From positions 62,001 to 126,000 of the forward strand of contig NZ_FOUY01000012.1 of the NCBI RefSeq assembly GCF_900115005.1: DNA of 64,000 nt. Reading direction: 5' to 3'. A model generated the notes under the pieces. The model did not search any database and was not told the DNA's origin. It worked only from the letters and a program-made list of their open reading frames with translations. Below, in pieces: positions 52,049 through 61,011 of the stretch (its first letter is position 1; every line of letters starts with the position of its first letter). A program made the translations under genes and the position numbers. This stretch comes from Pseudonocardia ammonioxydans (lineage in GTDB: Bacteria; Actinomycetota; Actinomycetes; Mycobacteriales; Pseudonocardiaceae).

Positions 52049-52738
52049 GTGACAACCTCGCAGACCCCGCAGGGTTCTTCCCAGAACACTCCGCCCGGCC
52101 AGTACCCGCAGCAGGGCCAGATTCCGCAGCAATGGGGCTCGCCGCCCGCGAACTGGGCACAGCACCCACCGCAGCCCCCGGCTCCGAAACGACGGCGGAA
52201 GTGGCCCTTCATCGTCGGCGGCGCCGCCGCGCTGATCGTCGTCGCCGCCGCACTGGGTGGCAACGATCAGGGGACGGAGTCCCCGACCGCAGCAGCGCCG
52301 ACCTATGCGCCCGCCGTCGTTCCGCCCACACCGATCGCCGCTCCGCCCACGACCGCAGTTCTCCCGGCCCCGGTGCCTGCACCGAACAACACGGCGTCCA
52401 CACCCGAAACGTTCGCTGTCGCCCCGCCGGAGCCGTCGACACCCGCGCTGTCGGTGAGTCGGCAGAACGCGGTCGAGTCGGCCGAGAGCTACCTCGACTA
52501 CAGCGCGTTCTCCCGGCAGGGCCTGATCGACCAGCTCGAGTTCGAGGACTTCTCCACCGCCGACGCCACGTACGCCGTCGACCACGTGACCGTCGACTGG
52601 AACGAGCAGGCCGCGAAGTCCGCGAAGAGCTACATGGACTACAGCTCGTTCTCCCGCGGAAGCCTCATCGACCAACTCGAGTTCGAGGGTTTCACGGCCG
52701 CGCAGGCCAGGCACGGCGCTGACTCGGTCGGGCTCTGA
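52049..52738 (+). CDS. Ltp-repeat (host cell surface-exposed lipoprotein family) single-pass membrane protein
   Basis: A 229-residue protein. The Pro/Gln-rich N-terminus (about residues 1-50) is cytoplasmic; a transmembrane segment WPFIVGGAAALIVVAAALGG follows, then a Pro/Ala-rich linker. Two tandem Ltp-type repeats lie at the C-terminus: AESYLDYSAFSRQGLIDQLE and AKSYMDYSSFSRGSLIDQLE. This domain is known from Ltp, the superinfection-exclusion lipoprotein of Streptococcus phage TP-J34, and from many actinobacterial surface proteins. There is no lipobox here. It starts at GTG. A phage-defence role is possible but unproven. Confidence 0.78.
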   Translation: MTTSQTPQGSSQNTPPGQYPQQGQIPQQWGSPPANWAQHPPQPPAPKRRRKWPFIVGGAAALIVVAAALGGNDQGTESPTAAAPTYAPAVVPPTPIAAPPTTAVLPAPVPAPNNTASTPETFAVAPPEPSTPALSVSRQNAVESAESYLDYSAFSRQGLIDQLEFEDFSTADATYAVDHVTVDWNEQAAKSAKSYMDYSSFSRGSLIDQLEFEGFTAAQARHGADSVGL

Positions 52739-53020
52739 CTCCCTGCCGACCCGGTCTGTACCGCCGCCCGACGTTGTCATGCCCCACCGCGGTCACGCAG
52801 GGAGACGAGGCCCCGCCACCCCGCCATAGGCTGTGGGGCTCGTCTGTTGCGCAACTCCACCCTGGGCTGCGGCGACCACGGCGGTGCGTCGAAGCTCTAC
52901 GGGAGCCTCGCCCCGCTGGAGGCATTCGGAAGCATCTCGACCGCGACACCCATCAGTGTGCATCTCTAGAGGGTCGATCTTGGTCAACGCTACGTCATGA
53001 GCCTCTGACCTGGGAATGTG

Positions 53021-53092
53021 CTCCTCCGACTGGACTCGAACCAGTAACCGCCCGATTAACAGTCGGGTGCTCTGCCATTGAGCTACGGAGGA
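53021..53092 (-). tRNA. trnN: tRNA-Asn (GTT)
   Basis: On the minus strand the acceptor TCCTCCG pairs with CGGAGGA, the D-arm has TAGCTCAATGGCAGAGC, the anticodon stem CCGAC/GTCGG-type encloses GTT, and the T-arm has GGTTCGAGTCC. CCA is not encoded. The D-loop is one base shorter than in most bacterial tRNA-Asn, giving 72 nt. No integrase or second attachment site was seen near it. Confidence 0.95.
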
Positions 53093-53267
53093 CCGTTCTC
53101 GCCGCCCGAACCGCTGTCCCGGCGACACGGAGAACTCTACAACACCCCCATCGGCCGCCCGTGCACCCCCCGTTCGGGCGTCGTTACCGCAGGTCGGCCC
53201 TGGTTCCGGGTGCCGGACGACGCGGCCCGGCCGCCCGGTACGGTCGGCAGCCAGGGAGGTGAGGGGA

Positions 53268-53468
53268 ATGGTCAGGTTCCTCGTGGGAGTCGCCGTCGGG
53301 TACGTCCTCGGCACCCGGGCCGGGCACGAGCGGTACGAGCAGCTCGTGCGCGCCTACCACCGGGCCGCGGACCACCCCGCGGTGCAGGGCGCGGCGGGCG
53401 TTGCGCAGGCCGGTGTCGAGAACGTCATCGGCAAGGTGCGCGGCGAGCGCGGCAGCGGCGACGCCTGA
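53268..53468 (+). CDS. Small conserved actinobacterial membrane-associated protein (YtxH-like)
   Basis: A 66-residue protein with a short N-terminal hydrophobic helix (MVRFLVGVAVGYVLGTRAG) and an amphipathic helical remainder (ERYEQLVRAYHRAADHPAVQ). ATG at 53268 follows GGAGGTGAGGGGA; an upstream GTG in the Shine-Dalgarno itself is less likely. The pattern VAVGYVLGTRAGHERYEQ is common in actinobacterial short YtxH-like proteins. Function unknown. Confidence 0.7.
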   Translation: MVRFLVGVAVGYVLGTRAGHERYEQLVRAYHRAADHPAVQGAAGVAQAGVENVIGKVRGERGSGDA

Positions 53469-53506
53469 CGCGACCGCCCCGCTCCCGGGGCGTCCGGGGA
53501 GCCGGG

Positions 53507-54289
53507 TCAGCGCTTCCGCGCGACGGCGAACACCCGGCGGAACGGGAACCAGGTGCTGCCGTCGGCGCTCGGCGGGTAGGCCGCCCGCAGCCGCGGGGCG
53601 AGCTCGGCGACGAAGTCCGCGTAGCCGTCGTCGTCGAGGGCGTCGCGGACCGGACGCAGGGCCGTGCCGGAGATCCAGCGCAGCACCGGGTCCTGGCCGT
53701 CGAGCCGCTGCAGGTAGGTCGTCTCCCAGGCGTCGACCTCGGCGCCGCCGGCCGCGAGCAGGTCGGCATAGCCGCGCGGGTCCAGCACGGACTCGCCGCC
53801 GCGCAGCAGGATCCGGTCCCGCCGGCGCGGCTGCGCGGCGACCTCGCGGGTGAGCACGTGCGAGGGCGAGTCGAAGTTGGCCGGCACCTGCAGCGCCAGC
53901 CACGCCCCGGGGGCGAGCGCGGCGATCCAGCGCCGCAGGACATCGGGGTGCTCGGGCACCCAGTGCAGCACTGCGTTCGTGACGAGCACGCCGGTGTCGC
54001 GCGGCGGCGTCCAGTCCCGGATGTCGACCAGCTCCGCGGGCACGCCCGCGGCCCGCGCGGCGGCGACCATGTCCGGTGACGAGTCGAACGCCTCGATCGT
54101 CGCCCCGGGCAGGCGCTTCGCCAGCAGGCCGGTGAGGTGTCCCGGGCCGCAGCCGGCGTCCACCACCCGCGAAAGCCCCTGCTCCGGCGCGCCGATGCGG
54201 GCGACGAGGTCGTGGAACGGGCGGGAGCGGTGATCGTCGAACGCCCGGTACAGCTCCGGATCCCAGCCGACTCCTGATGCCCCGGTCAC
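53507..54289 (-). CDS. tam: Trans-aconitate 2-methyltransferase
   Basis: A 260-residue class-I SAM methyltransferase. It has the family N-terminus WDPELYRAFDDHRSRPFHDL, SAM motif I VVDAGCGPGHLT (residues 41-52), VTNAVLHWVPEHPDVL and the Tam-specific QVPANFDSPSH. Tam methylates trans-aconitate formed spontaneously from cis-aconitate, relieving inhibition of the TCA cycle. It lies downstream of dnaG and the PH-like gene on the same strand. Confidence 0.9.
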   Translation of the reverse strand: MTGASGVGWDPELYRAFDDHRSRPFHDLVARIGAPEQGLSRVVDAGCGPGHLTGLLAKRLPGATIEAFDSSPDMVAAARAAGVPAELVDIRDWTPPRDTGVLVTNAVLHWVPEHPDVLRRWIAALAPGAWLALQVPANFDSPSHVLTREVAAQPRRRDRILLRGGESVLDPRGYADLLAAGGAEVDAWETTYLQRLDGQDPVLRWISGTALRPVRDALDDDGYADFVAELAPRLRAAYPPSADGSTWFPFRRVFAVARKR

Positions 54290-54305
54290 CGCACCCCTCC
54301 GGTGC

Positions 54306-54830
54306 TCACTCGGTGCCGCGTCCCGGCAGCCGGTCGGCGAGGCCCTCGGCCAGCCGGCGCGCCGCGGCCGGATCGGTGCCCGGGTCCGGGCGGACCTGGA
54401 CCACGACCCCGTCGCGGCCCGGCACCTTGCGCTGGAGTACCCACGCTCCCCCGCCGGGAAGCTCGCGCCGGTTCCGCGTCCGGATCGACTGCGTGACCCG
54501 GTCCTGCACGGCCTGCGGCACCGTGCCGGCCTCGGTCAGCCGGAACCGGTGCGGGCGGGTGTCGGCGAGCAGCTCGGTGCCGGGCGCGATCTGCTCGGCG
54601 TGCGTCGGCGTCACCACCAGCGAGTTCCCGTCCCAGACGGCCTTGCCGACCTCGTGCCACCCGATGCGCCCGGCACCGGACGGCGGCCAGACCCCCCAGG
54701 AGGTGACGACGAGCGTCCCGCCGCCGGCGACCGTGGCCGTCGCGACGACCGCCTCGGACGGCTCCAGACCGGCGGCGACGGCGTCGGGCACCGGGTCGCG
54801 CCCGAACAGCCGGGCCCACCACCCGGTCAC
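54306..54830 (-). CDS. Conserved actinobacterial protein next to dnaG (PH-like domain)
   Basis: A 174-residue soluble protein with beta-rich repeats (VVATATVAGGGTLVVTSWGVW; RIGWHEVGKAVWDGNSLVV) suggesting a bacterial PH-like fold, and an Arg-rich C-terminal helical tail. No catalytic motif is seen. The ATG overlaps the dnaG stop by ATGA, so it is translationally coupled to primase; this gene order is common in actinobacteria. Function unknown. Confidence 0.72.
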   Translation of the reverse strand: MTGWWARLFGRDPVPDAVAAGLEPSEAVVATATVAGGGTLVVTSWGVWPPSGAGRIGWHEVGKAVWDGNSLVVTPTHAEQIAPGTELLADTRPHRFRLTEAGTVPQAVQDRVTQSIRTRNRRELPGGGAWVLQRKVPGRDGVVVQVRPDPGTDPAAARRLAEGLADRLPGRGTE

Positions 54831-56692
54831 GACGCCACCCCGGAGGCCTGCTCGCGCAGCTGGATCTTATACTGCTCGAGCGGGACCAACACCCCGAACA
54901 GGTCGTTGTACTCCTCCGGGTCGGTGACCATGTTGGTGCGCTGCAGCTGCGACTTCAGGTCGGCGATCTCGCGCTCCACCAGCCCGAGCCGCACCCCGGC
55001 CAGGACGCCGTTGACGTAGCGGACCTCGTCGGTGTTCCGCTTGGGCAGCTCCAGATCCTCCACCGCCAGTTCGCTGACCAGGCGCTTCACGTCGTCGGTC
55101 GCCACCTGCGCGACGACGGCGTCGAGCCACTCCGGGCCCTCCAGCCCCTCGCAGACCCCGCCGGCACCCATGATCGCCCGGTGCACCGCGGCGAACTGCG
55201 GGTGCGTGAACCCGGCCTCGGGCAGCTCGTCGAACCCCGGCCCGACGACGCCGGGGATCTGCAGCGCCGCCTTCAGCGCCTCCCGCTGCAGGTGCAGCTG
55301 CGCGTCCCCCCGCTTCGGCGCGGGCAGCGGCTCCCGGCGCCGCGACCGGCCCTCGACCGGCGCCCCCGCCGTCTCCCGCACCCGGCGCACGACCACGGCG
55401 ATGTCGTCCCAGCCGACCCAGCCGGCGAGCCGGCGGGCGTACTCGTCGCGCAGGTCCTCCCGCTTGATCCGCGCGACCAGCGGCACCGTCCGCTGCAGCG
55501 CGGCGACCCGGCCCTCCGCGGAGTTCAGGTCGTGTTCGCGCAGCTCGGCGCGGATGGCGAACTCGAACAGCGGCTCGCGGCGGGCGACGAGGTCGCGCAC
55601 CGCGGTGTCGCCGTGGTTGTTGCGCAGGTCGCACGGGTCCTGACCGTCCGGGGCGACGGCGACGAAGGTCTGCGCGGCGAAGCTCTGGTCCCCCTCGAAG
55701 GCCTTCATCGCGGCGTTCTGCCCGGCCGCGTCGCCGTCGAAGGTGTAGATCACTTCCCCACGGTCGAACGAGTCGTCGCCGATCAGCCTGCGGATCACCG
55801 AGATGTGCTCGGAACCGAACGCCGTGCCACAGGACGCGACGGCCGTCGGCACCCCGGCCAGGTGCATGGCCATCACGTCGGTGTAGCCCTCGACGACGAC
55901 GACCTGGCGCGACTTCGCGATCTCCCGCTTGGCCTGGTCGAGCCCGAACAGCACGTGGGTCTTGCGGTACACCGGCGTCTCGGAGGTGTTGAGGTACTTG
56001 GCCTCGATGCCGTCGTCGTCGAACAGGCGCCGCGCGCCGAACCCGACGACGTCGCCACCCAGGTCGCGGATCGGCCACAGCAGGCGCCGATGGAACCGGT
56101 CGATCGCGCCGCGGCGGCCCTCCTTGGAGATCCCGGCCTTGATCAGCTCGTCGAGCTGGTACCCCTGGCCCAGCAGGTGCTTGGTGACGGTGTCCCAGCC
56201 CGACGGGGCGTACCCGCAGCCGAACTTCTCGGCCGCGCCGTCGTCGAACCCACGCTCGGCCAGGAACTGGACGGCGGCCCGCCCGGCCGGGGTGCGCAGC
56301 TGCTCGGCGTAGAACTGCTGCGCCTTCTTGTTGATCTCCAGCAGCCGGCTGCGGGTGCCCCGGTCGCGCTGCACCGACGAGCCGCCGCCCTCGTAGGTCA
56401 GCCGGACCCCGCAGCGCTCCGCGAGCCGCTCGACGGCCTCGGGGAACCCGATGACCTCCATGCGCATCACGAAGTCGATGACGCTGCCGTGCTCGCCGCA
56501 ACCGAAGCAGTGGAAGGTGCCGTGCGAGGGGCGGACGTTGAACGACGGGGTCTTCTCGTCGTGGAACGGGCACAGGCCCTTCAGCGAACCGGCCCCGGCG
56601 CGGCGGAGCGCGACGTACTCCTCGACGATCTCCTCGATCCGCGTGCGGTTGCGGACCTCGGTGATGTCGGCGTCCCGGATCCGTCCTGCCAC
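54827..56692 (-). CDS. dnaG: DNA primase
   Basis: A 621-residue full-length primase. N-terminal zinc-binding domain with CPFHDEKTPSF ... FHCFGCGEHG (CHCC ligands), the RNA polymerase domain, and TOPRIM with VVVEGYTDVMAMH and FDGDAAGQNAAMKAF carrying the metal-binding acidic residues. The C-terminal helicase-binding domain follows. It synthesises RNA primers at the replication fork. It starts at GTG and heads a minus-strand operon with the PH-like gene and tam. Confidence 0.97.
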   Translation of the reverse strand: MAGRIRDADITEVRNRTRIEEIVEEYVALRRAGAGSLKGLCPFHDEKTPSFNVRPSHGTFHCFGCGEHGSVIDFVMRMEVIGFPEAVERLAERCGVRLTYEGGGSSVQRDRGTRSRLLEINKKAQQFYAEQLRTPAGRAAVQFLAERGFDDGAAEKFGCGYAPSGWDTVTKHLLGQGYQLDELIKAGISKEGRRGAIDRFHRRLLWPIRDLGGDVVGFGARRLFDDDGIEAKYLNTSETPVYRKTHVLFGLDQAKREIAKSRQVVVVEGYTDVMAMHLAGVPTAVASCGTAFGSEHISVIRRLIGDDSFDRGEVIYTFDGDAAGQNAAMKAFEGDQSFAAQTFVAVAPDGQDPCDLRNNHGDTAVRDLVARREPLFEFAIRAELREHDLNSAEGRVAALQRTVPLVARIKREDLRDEYARRLAGWVGWDDIAVVVRRVRETAGAPVEGRSRRREPLPAPKRGDAQLHLQREALKAALQIPGVVGPGFDELPEAGFTHPQFAAVHRAIMGAGGVCEGLEGPEWLDAVVAQVATDDVKRLVSELAVEDLELPKRNTDEVRYVNGVLAGVRLGLVEREIADLKSQLQRTNMVTDPEEYNDLFGVLVPLEQYKIQLREQASGVAS

Positions 56693-56733
56693 GCCGCCAG
56701 TCTAGGTCCCGGGTCCGACGACCTGCCCGCAGG

Positions 56734-57669
56734 TCAGCGGGACGTCGCCGACGCCGTCGTCGGGTCCGCGGTCGTGTCCTCCGGGTCCGCGGACCGGCGT
56801 CGCCCGGGACGCCGCCCGAGGCCGACGAACATGCCGACCAGGGCGATCGCGAGTCCGAGCACCGCCTGCGGGGTCAGCGGCTCGCCGAGGACGGGGACCG
56901 CGCACAGCGCGGTCGTGGCCGGGACCAGGTTCAGCAGCGACGACACGAACACCGTGGAACGCCACCGCAGCAGCAGGAACATCAGGACGAACGCACCCGC
57001 CGAGTTGAAGATCCCCAGCCAGCCGACGGCGAGCCAGCCGCCCACCCCGGACGGCAGCCAGTGCGCCCCGAGGAACGGCCATGCGGCCAGGGTGGCGACC
57101 AAGGACGTGGCCATCTGGACGACCACGCTCGTCACCACGGGCGTGCTGTCGTTGAACCGCTTCTGGTAGAGCGTGCCCGCGGCCAGCGACAGCATGCCCA
57201 GCACCGGCAGGACGACGCTCCACCCCAGACCGCCGCCGAGGTCGTCGGCCAGCACGACGTACACGCCGGTGGCCCCGATCAGCAGCCCGGCCACCGGCGC
57301 GACGCCGAGCCGGGTCGTCAGCAGCAGCGGGGTGAGCAGCCCGACCAGCAGCGGCGCCATGCCCAGGATCAGGCTGGAGAGCCCGGCGGGCACGCCCGAC
57401 GCGAGTCCGGTGTAGACGAAGCTGAACTGGCCGATCTGCAGCAGCAGCGCGGTGACCACCAGGTGCAGCCAGGCCCGCCCCTTCGGCGGCGCGGGCCGCA
57501 GCGCGGCCGCGGCGACGAGCATCACCGCGAGCGCGATGACGAACCGCCACAGCAGTACCGCGGGGACGTCGAGGTACCCGGTGGCGATCTTGCCCGCGAT
57601 GAAGCCGGACGCCCACAACGGGACGAACAGAACGGCCAGGACGGGCACGAGCCATCGCGGGAAAGGCAC
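56734..57669 (-). CDS. EamA/DMT-family transporter
   Basis: A 311-residue membrane protein with ten hydrophobic helices in two EamA repeats (residues 8-140 and 150-285). Family features: ASGFIAGKIATGYLDVPAVLLWRF and LGEPLTPQAVLGLAIALVGM. Such proteins export metabolites or amino acids; the substrate is unknown. It is separated from dnaG by about 40 bp but not overlapping. The hydrophilic C-terminus is Arg/Asp-rich. Confidence 0.85.
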   Translation of the reverse strand: MPFPRWLVPVLAVLFVPLWASGFIAGKIATGYLDVPAVLLWRFVIALAVMLVAAAALRPAPPKGRAWLHLVVTALLLQIGQFSFVYTGLASGVPAGLSSLILGMAPLLVGLLTPLLLTTRLGVAPVAGLLIGATGVYVVLADDLGGGLGWSVVLPVLGMLSLAAGTLYQKRFNDSTPVVTSVVVQMATSLVATLAAWPFLGAHWLPSGVGGWLAVGWLGIFNSAGAFVLMFLLLRWRSTVFVSSLLNLVPATTALCAVPVLGEPLTPQAVLGLAIALVGMFVGLGRRPGRRRSADPEDTTADPTTASATSR

Positions 57670-57734
57670 GGCACCACTTCATCGCATTGCTAACGTCTTC
57701 GGCAACCGGACGTGTCCGGAGCCTCCCCGCCGGG

Positions 57735-57962
57735 TCAGCCCCGCTGCGGCCCGCCGAAGACCCGGCCCCGCGGCAGCTGGTCGCGCAGGGTCATGGCGGC
57801 GCCGATCAGCGGGAGCAGCAGCAGCGCGGCCACCGCCCAGACGACGTCGTAGGTACGCCCGATCCAGTCGGCCAGCAACGCGGCGCCGAGGATCACGCCC
57901 AGTGCTGCGGCGGCGGCGACCGCGAGGAACACGACCCGGAACATCAGACGCAGAAACTCCAT
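57735..57962 (-). CDS. Small two-helix membrane protein
   Basis: A 75-residue protein starting MEFLRLMFRVVFLAVAAAAA, with two hydrophobic helices and a charged C-terminal tail (LRDQLPRGRVFGG). A GTG directly upstream (57965) is an equally possible start. No strong Shine-Dalgarno is visible. Function unknown. Confidence 0.55.
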   Translation of the reverse strand: MEFLRLMFRVVFLAVAAAAALGVILGAALLADWIGRTYDVVWAVAALLLLPLIGAAMTLRDQLPRGRVFGGPQRG

Positions 57963-58031
57963 CACCGGGTACGTGCCCGCGCGGGCGGCCCCTCACACCA
58001 CCGTGGCACGCGACCTTCCGCACAGTGGTGC

Positions 58032-58607
58032 TCAGGAGACGGTCTCCCCGGACCACCGCACCGCGCAGGCCGCGTCGAAGCCCTGGTCGGTGATGCCGAG
58101 CGCGTGGTTGGCCCGGCCCCGCATGTTCTCCACCGCGATCATCTGGGTGAGCTCGACCAGACCGGCCCGGCCGAACTCGCGCTCGAGCTCGGCGACCTGC
58201 TCGTCGGTGACGGTCATCGGCTGGGCGGTCATCGCGTCGGCGTAGGCGATCGCGAGCCGCTCGGCCGGGGTGTACAGCGGGCTGGTGGCGTGCTCGTCGA
58301 TGTGCGCGAGCCGCTCGACGTCCAGGCCGGAGAGCCGTTGCAACATGGTGCCGAAGTCGACGCACCACGAGCAGCCGACGACGGTCGCGGTGCGGTAGAC
58401 CGCGAGCTCGCGGACCCCAGCCGGCAGCAGTGTCGCGGCCCGGTCCCAGCCCAGCTCGCTCACCAGCGACGCCCAGAAGATCCGGCGGTGGTGGCGGGCC
58501 ACGGCGAACGGTTGGGGCAGCGAGCCGAAGCGGCGGCGGGCCAGGCGGTAGACGAGTCGGCCGAGGACGCCGGCGTCGGCGTCGGGGACGGCAGGGATGC
58601 GGGACAC
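58032..58607 (-). CDS. Carboxymuconolactone decarboxylase (AhpD-like) family protein
   Basis: A 191-residue protein with the AhpD-type redox motif CSWCVDF (about residue 77) within a helical CMD domain (RELAVYRTATVVGCSWC) and a C-terminal MIAVENMRGRANHALGI segment. The CxxC pair suggests peroxidase/disulfide chemistry, not decarboxylation. GTG at 58607 follows GGGAGGTCACC. Partner unknown. Confidence 0.78.
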   Translation of the reverse strand: MSRIPAVPDADAGVLGRLVYRLARRRFGSLPQPFAVARHHRRIFWASLVSELGWDRAATLLPAGVRELAVYRTATVVGCSWCVDFGTMLQRLSGLDVERLAHIDEHATSPLYTPAERLAIAYADAMTAQPMTVTDEQVAELEREFGRAGLVELTQMIAVENMRGRANHALGITDQGFDAACAVRWSGETVS

Positions 58608-58653
58608 GGTGACCTCCCGGGGTCGGTGACGGAGTCGGTGGACGGGCCGCGGT

Positions 58654-58695
58654 GACCCGGATCGCGGGACCCGGATCGCGGGACCCGGATCGCGG
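58654..58695. repeat. Three-copy perfect 14-bp tandem repeat
   Basis: GACCCGGATCGCGG occurs three times head to tail, upstream of the CMD gene's start. Each unit contains the dyad-like CCGGATCGCGG. Slippage-prone; function unknown. Confidence 0.9.
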
Positions 58696-58896
58696 CGAGA
58701 CGGCCCACCGACTTGGACACCGCGCGCCCGCCCGACGTGACACCCTCGGACGTGACGCCGGCCACATCCATGCTTCCGCCTCCGGCGTTCCGGCGCTGCG
58801 GGTGTGCCGGTTACGACACACGGTGACGATCTCGCGGCGTGTCCTCCGTGGATCGGTGTTGGCGTTGGCGAACATCTGCGGGTGCGAGTTCGTCGG

Positions 58897-59694
58897 ATGA
58901 AGACCGCCGCGGTGCTGGCGGCAGTACTGGTGCTGTCGGGCTGTGGAGCCCCCGGGTCGTTCGTGGACGCGCTCGACGCGCTGGACGCCGTCGTCGACAC
59001 AGCCGGGGGCGACACGGCGGGGGTCGACACGGGTGAGGTCGGCGCGGCCGGGGTGGGCACCGCGGCCGCGGGCACCGCCACGGCCGGCAGCGCCGCGGCG
59101 GCCCTGACGACGCTGCAGGTCAAGGGCCGTGCCCCGAAGACCGGCTACGAGCGCGAGGAGTTCGGACGCCGCTGGGCCGACATCGACCGCGACGGCTGCG
59201 ACCAGCGCAACCAGGTCCTCGCCCGGGACATGGACCGGGAGACGTTCAAGGCGGGCACGCACGACTGCATCGTGCTCACCGGGACCCTGCGCGACACCTA
59301 CACCGGCACGACGATCTCCTTCACCCGCGGGCAGGGCACCAGCGAGAAGGTGCAGATCGACCACGTCGTCGCCCTGTCCGACGCCTGGCAGAAGGGCGCC
59401 CAGCAGCTCGACGAGGCGACCCGCGAGCGGATCGGGAACGACCCGCTGAACCTGATCGCCGTCGACGGACCGACGAACGCCCGCAAGGGCGACGGCGACG
59501 CCGCCACCTGGCTGCCCCCGGACGCCGGCTACCGGTGCGCCTACGTCGCCCGGCAGGTCGCGGTGAAGAGCAAGTACCAGCTGTGGGTGACCGCCGCCGA
59601 GCGGGACGCGATCGACCGCGTGCTGCGCGGCTGCCCGGACCGGGCGGCCACCACCGAGGCCGACGCAACACAGCCGGCGATCACCCTGCGCTGA
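58897..59694 (+). CDS. Secreted HNH nuclease-like lipoprotein (DUF1524/GmrSD C-terminal type)
   Basis: A 265-residue protein with signal peptide and lipobox LVLSGC (Cys about 16), an Ala/Gly/Thr-rich linker, then a DUF1524 HNH domain: RDTYTGTTISF, QIDHVVALSDAWQKGAQ (catalytic DH), NDPLNLIAVDGPTNARKGD, and CAYVARQVAVKSKYQLWVT. It would cleave nucleic acid outside the cell. The predicted export makes a nutritional or competitive role more likely than restriction. Confidence 0.85.
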   Translation: MKTAAVLAAVLVLSGCGAPGSFVDALDALDAVVDTAGGDTAGVDTGEVGAAGVGTAAAGTATAGSAAAALTTLQVKGRAPKTGYEREEFGRRWADIDRDGCDQRNQVLARDMDRETFKAGTHDCIVLTGTLRDTYTGTTISFTRGQGTSEKVQIDHVVALSDAWQKGAQQLDEATRERIGNDPLNLIAVDGPTNARKGDGDAATWLPPDAGYRCAYVARQVAVKSKYQLWVTAAERDAIDRVLRGCPDRAATTEADATQPAITLR

Positions 59695-59704
59695 CCGCCG
59701 GCGG

Positions 59705-61006
59705 TCAGGTGGTGCGGCACAGCTCCGCGTGCCAGGACACCGCCTGCTGATCGGTGAGCAGCGCCACCTGGTCGATCACCACGCGCAGCCGGGCCCGGTC
59801 GTCCGCGGCGGCGGCCCAGTCCTCGGCGCGGGCCGGGTCCAGCACGGCCGGCCCGCGCCCGGTCAGGGTCGTGACCAGCTCGTGCAGCAGCTCGCGCTGG
59901 CGGCCCTGCATCGCCAGCCGCTGCGGGTCGCTCATCACGTAGCGGGTGGCGAGTGCCTTGAGCAGCACGACCTCCGCCTCGGCCACCACCGGGACGACGA
60001 GGTCGGCGCGGTGCCGCGCGAGCGGCGCGTCACCGAGGGTGTCGAGGGTGGCGTCGGTGGCGGCGAGGGCGAAGCGCCCGACCAGCTCCGAGGTCATCCG
60101 CTTCATCGCGACCAGGTCGTCGCCGCCCGCGGTGCGCACGTCGAACCCGCGCACCGCCCGGACCACCGGCAGCGCGTCGAGCCGGGCCGCGGCCTCGGCG
60201 CAGGCCGCCGCGTCGGCGCCGAAGCGCTGCGCGGCCTCGGCGGCCAGCGCCTCCCGCTCGACGGGCGAGGAGAGCACCGCGAGATCCATCCGGCCGGCGA
60301 GCAGCGCGTCCTCGACGTCGTGCACCGAGTAGGCGACGTCGTCGGCCCAGTCCATGACCTGGGCCTCCATGCTGCGCACGCCCGGGCGGGCCCCGAGGCG
60401 CACCCACTCGAGGGCCGCGCGGTCGTCGGCGTAGGTACCGAACTTCCGCTCGGCGCCGCGACGCGGCCACGGGTACTTGACCGACGCGTCCAGGGTGGCG
60501 CGGGTCAGGTTCAGCCCGCCGGGGGCGCGCCCGTCCGAGGAGCGGGCCTTGGGCTCGAGGCGGGTCAGGATCCGCAGGGTCTGCGCGTTGCCCTCAAACC
60601 CGCCGCACCCGGCGCCCGCCTCGTCGAGCGCCCGTTCGCCGTTGTGCCCGAACGGCGGGTGCCCGATGTCGTGGGCGAGCCCGGCCGCGTCGACGACGTC
60701 GGGGTCCAGCCCGAGCTCCTCGGCGATCCCCCGGCCGATCTGGGCGACCTCGAGCGAGTGGGTGAGCCGGGTGCGCGGGATACCGGTCACCTCCGCGCCC
60801 TCACCCGGCCCCACGACCTGGGTCTTCCCGGCCAGGCGGCGCAGTGCCGCGGAGTGCAGCACGCGCGCCCGGTCCCGGGAGAACGGGCTGCGCCGTTCCA
60901 CCCGTCCCCGCTCCCCCAGCCCGGAGCCCTTGGGCGGCTCGGGGTAGCGGCGCTCGCCGTCGGCCGGGAGGTAACCGGCGTCGGCCGGGACCGCGAGGGT
61001 GGACAC
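59705..61006 (-). CDS. dgt: Deoxyguanosinetriphosphate triphosphohydrolase-like protein
   Basis: A 433-residue HD-superfamily hydrolase. The metal ligands are visible as H in RTRLTHSLEVAQIG, HD in LAHDIGHPPFGHNGE and D in DWADDVAYSVHDVED. It splits dGTP to deoxyguanosine and triphosphate, controlling dNTP pools. GTG at 61006 is chosen, 6 bp after the stop of the upstream YdcF-like gene on the same strand. Confidence 0.92.
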   Translation of the reverse strand: MSTLAVPADAGYLPADGERRYPEPPKGSGLGERGRVERRSPFSRDRARVLHSAALRRLAGKTQVVGPGEGAEVTGIPRTRLTHSLEVAQIGRGIAEELGLDPDVVDAAGLAHDIGHPPFGHNGERALDEAGAGCGGFEGNAQTLRILTRLEPKARSSDGRAPGGLNLTRATLDASVKYPWPRRGAERKFGTYADDRAALEWVRLGARPGVRSMEAQVMDWADDVAYSVHDVEDALLAGRMDLAVLSSPVEREALAAEAAQRFGADAAACAEAAARLDALPVVRAVRGFDVRTAGGDDLVAMKRMTSELVGRFALAATDATLDTLGDAPLARHRADLVVPVVAEAEVVLLKALATRYVMSDPQRLAMQGRQRELLHELVTTLTGRGPAVLDPARAEDWAAAADDRARLRVVIDQVALLTDQQAVSWHAELCRTT

Positions 61007-61011
61007 GGTGC

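Noticed and set aside
53021-53092. tRNA-Asn as an occupied integration site
   Set aside because: No integrase, excisionase or second copy of the tRNA 3' end was seen. Only the Ltp-type gene hints at phage origin.
58654-58695. CRISPR-like array
   Set aside because: Units are contiguous with no spacers, and no cas genes are present.
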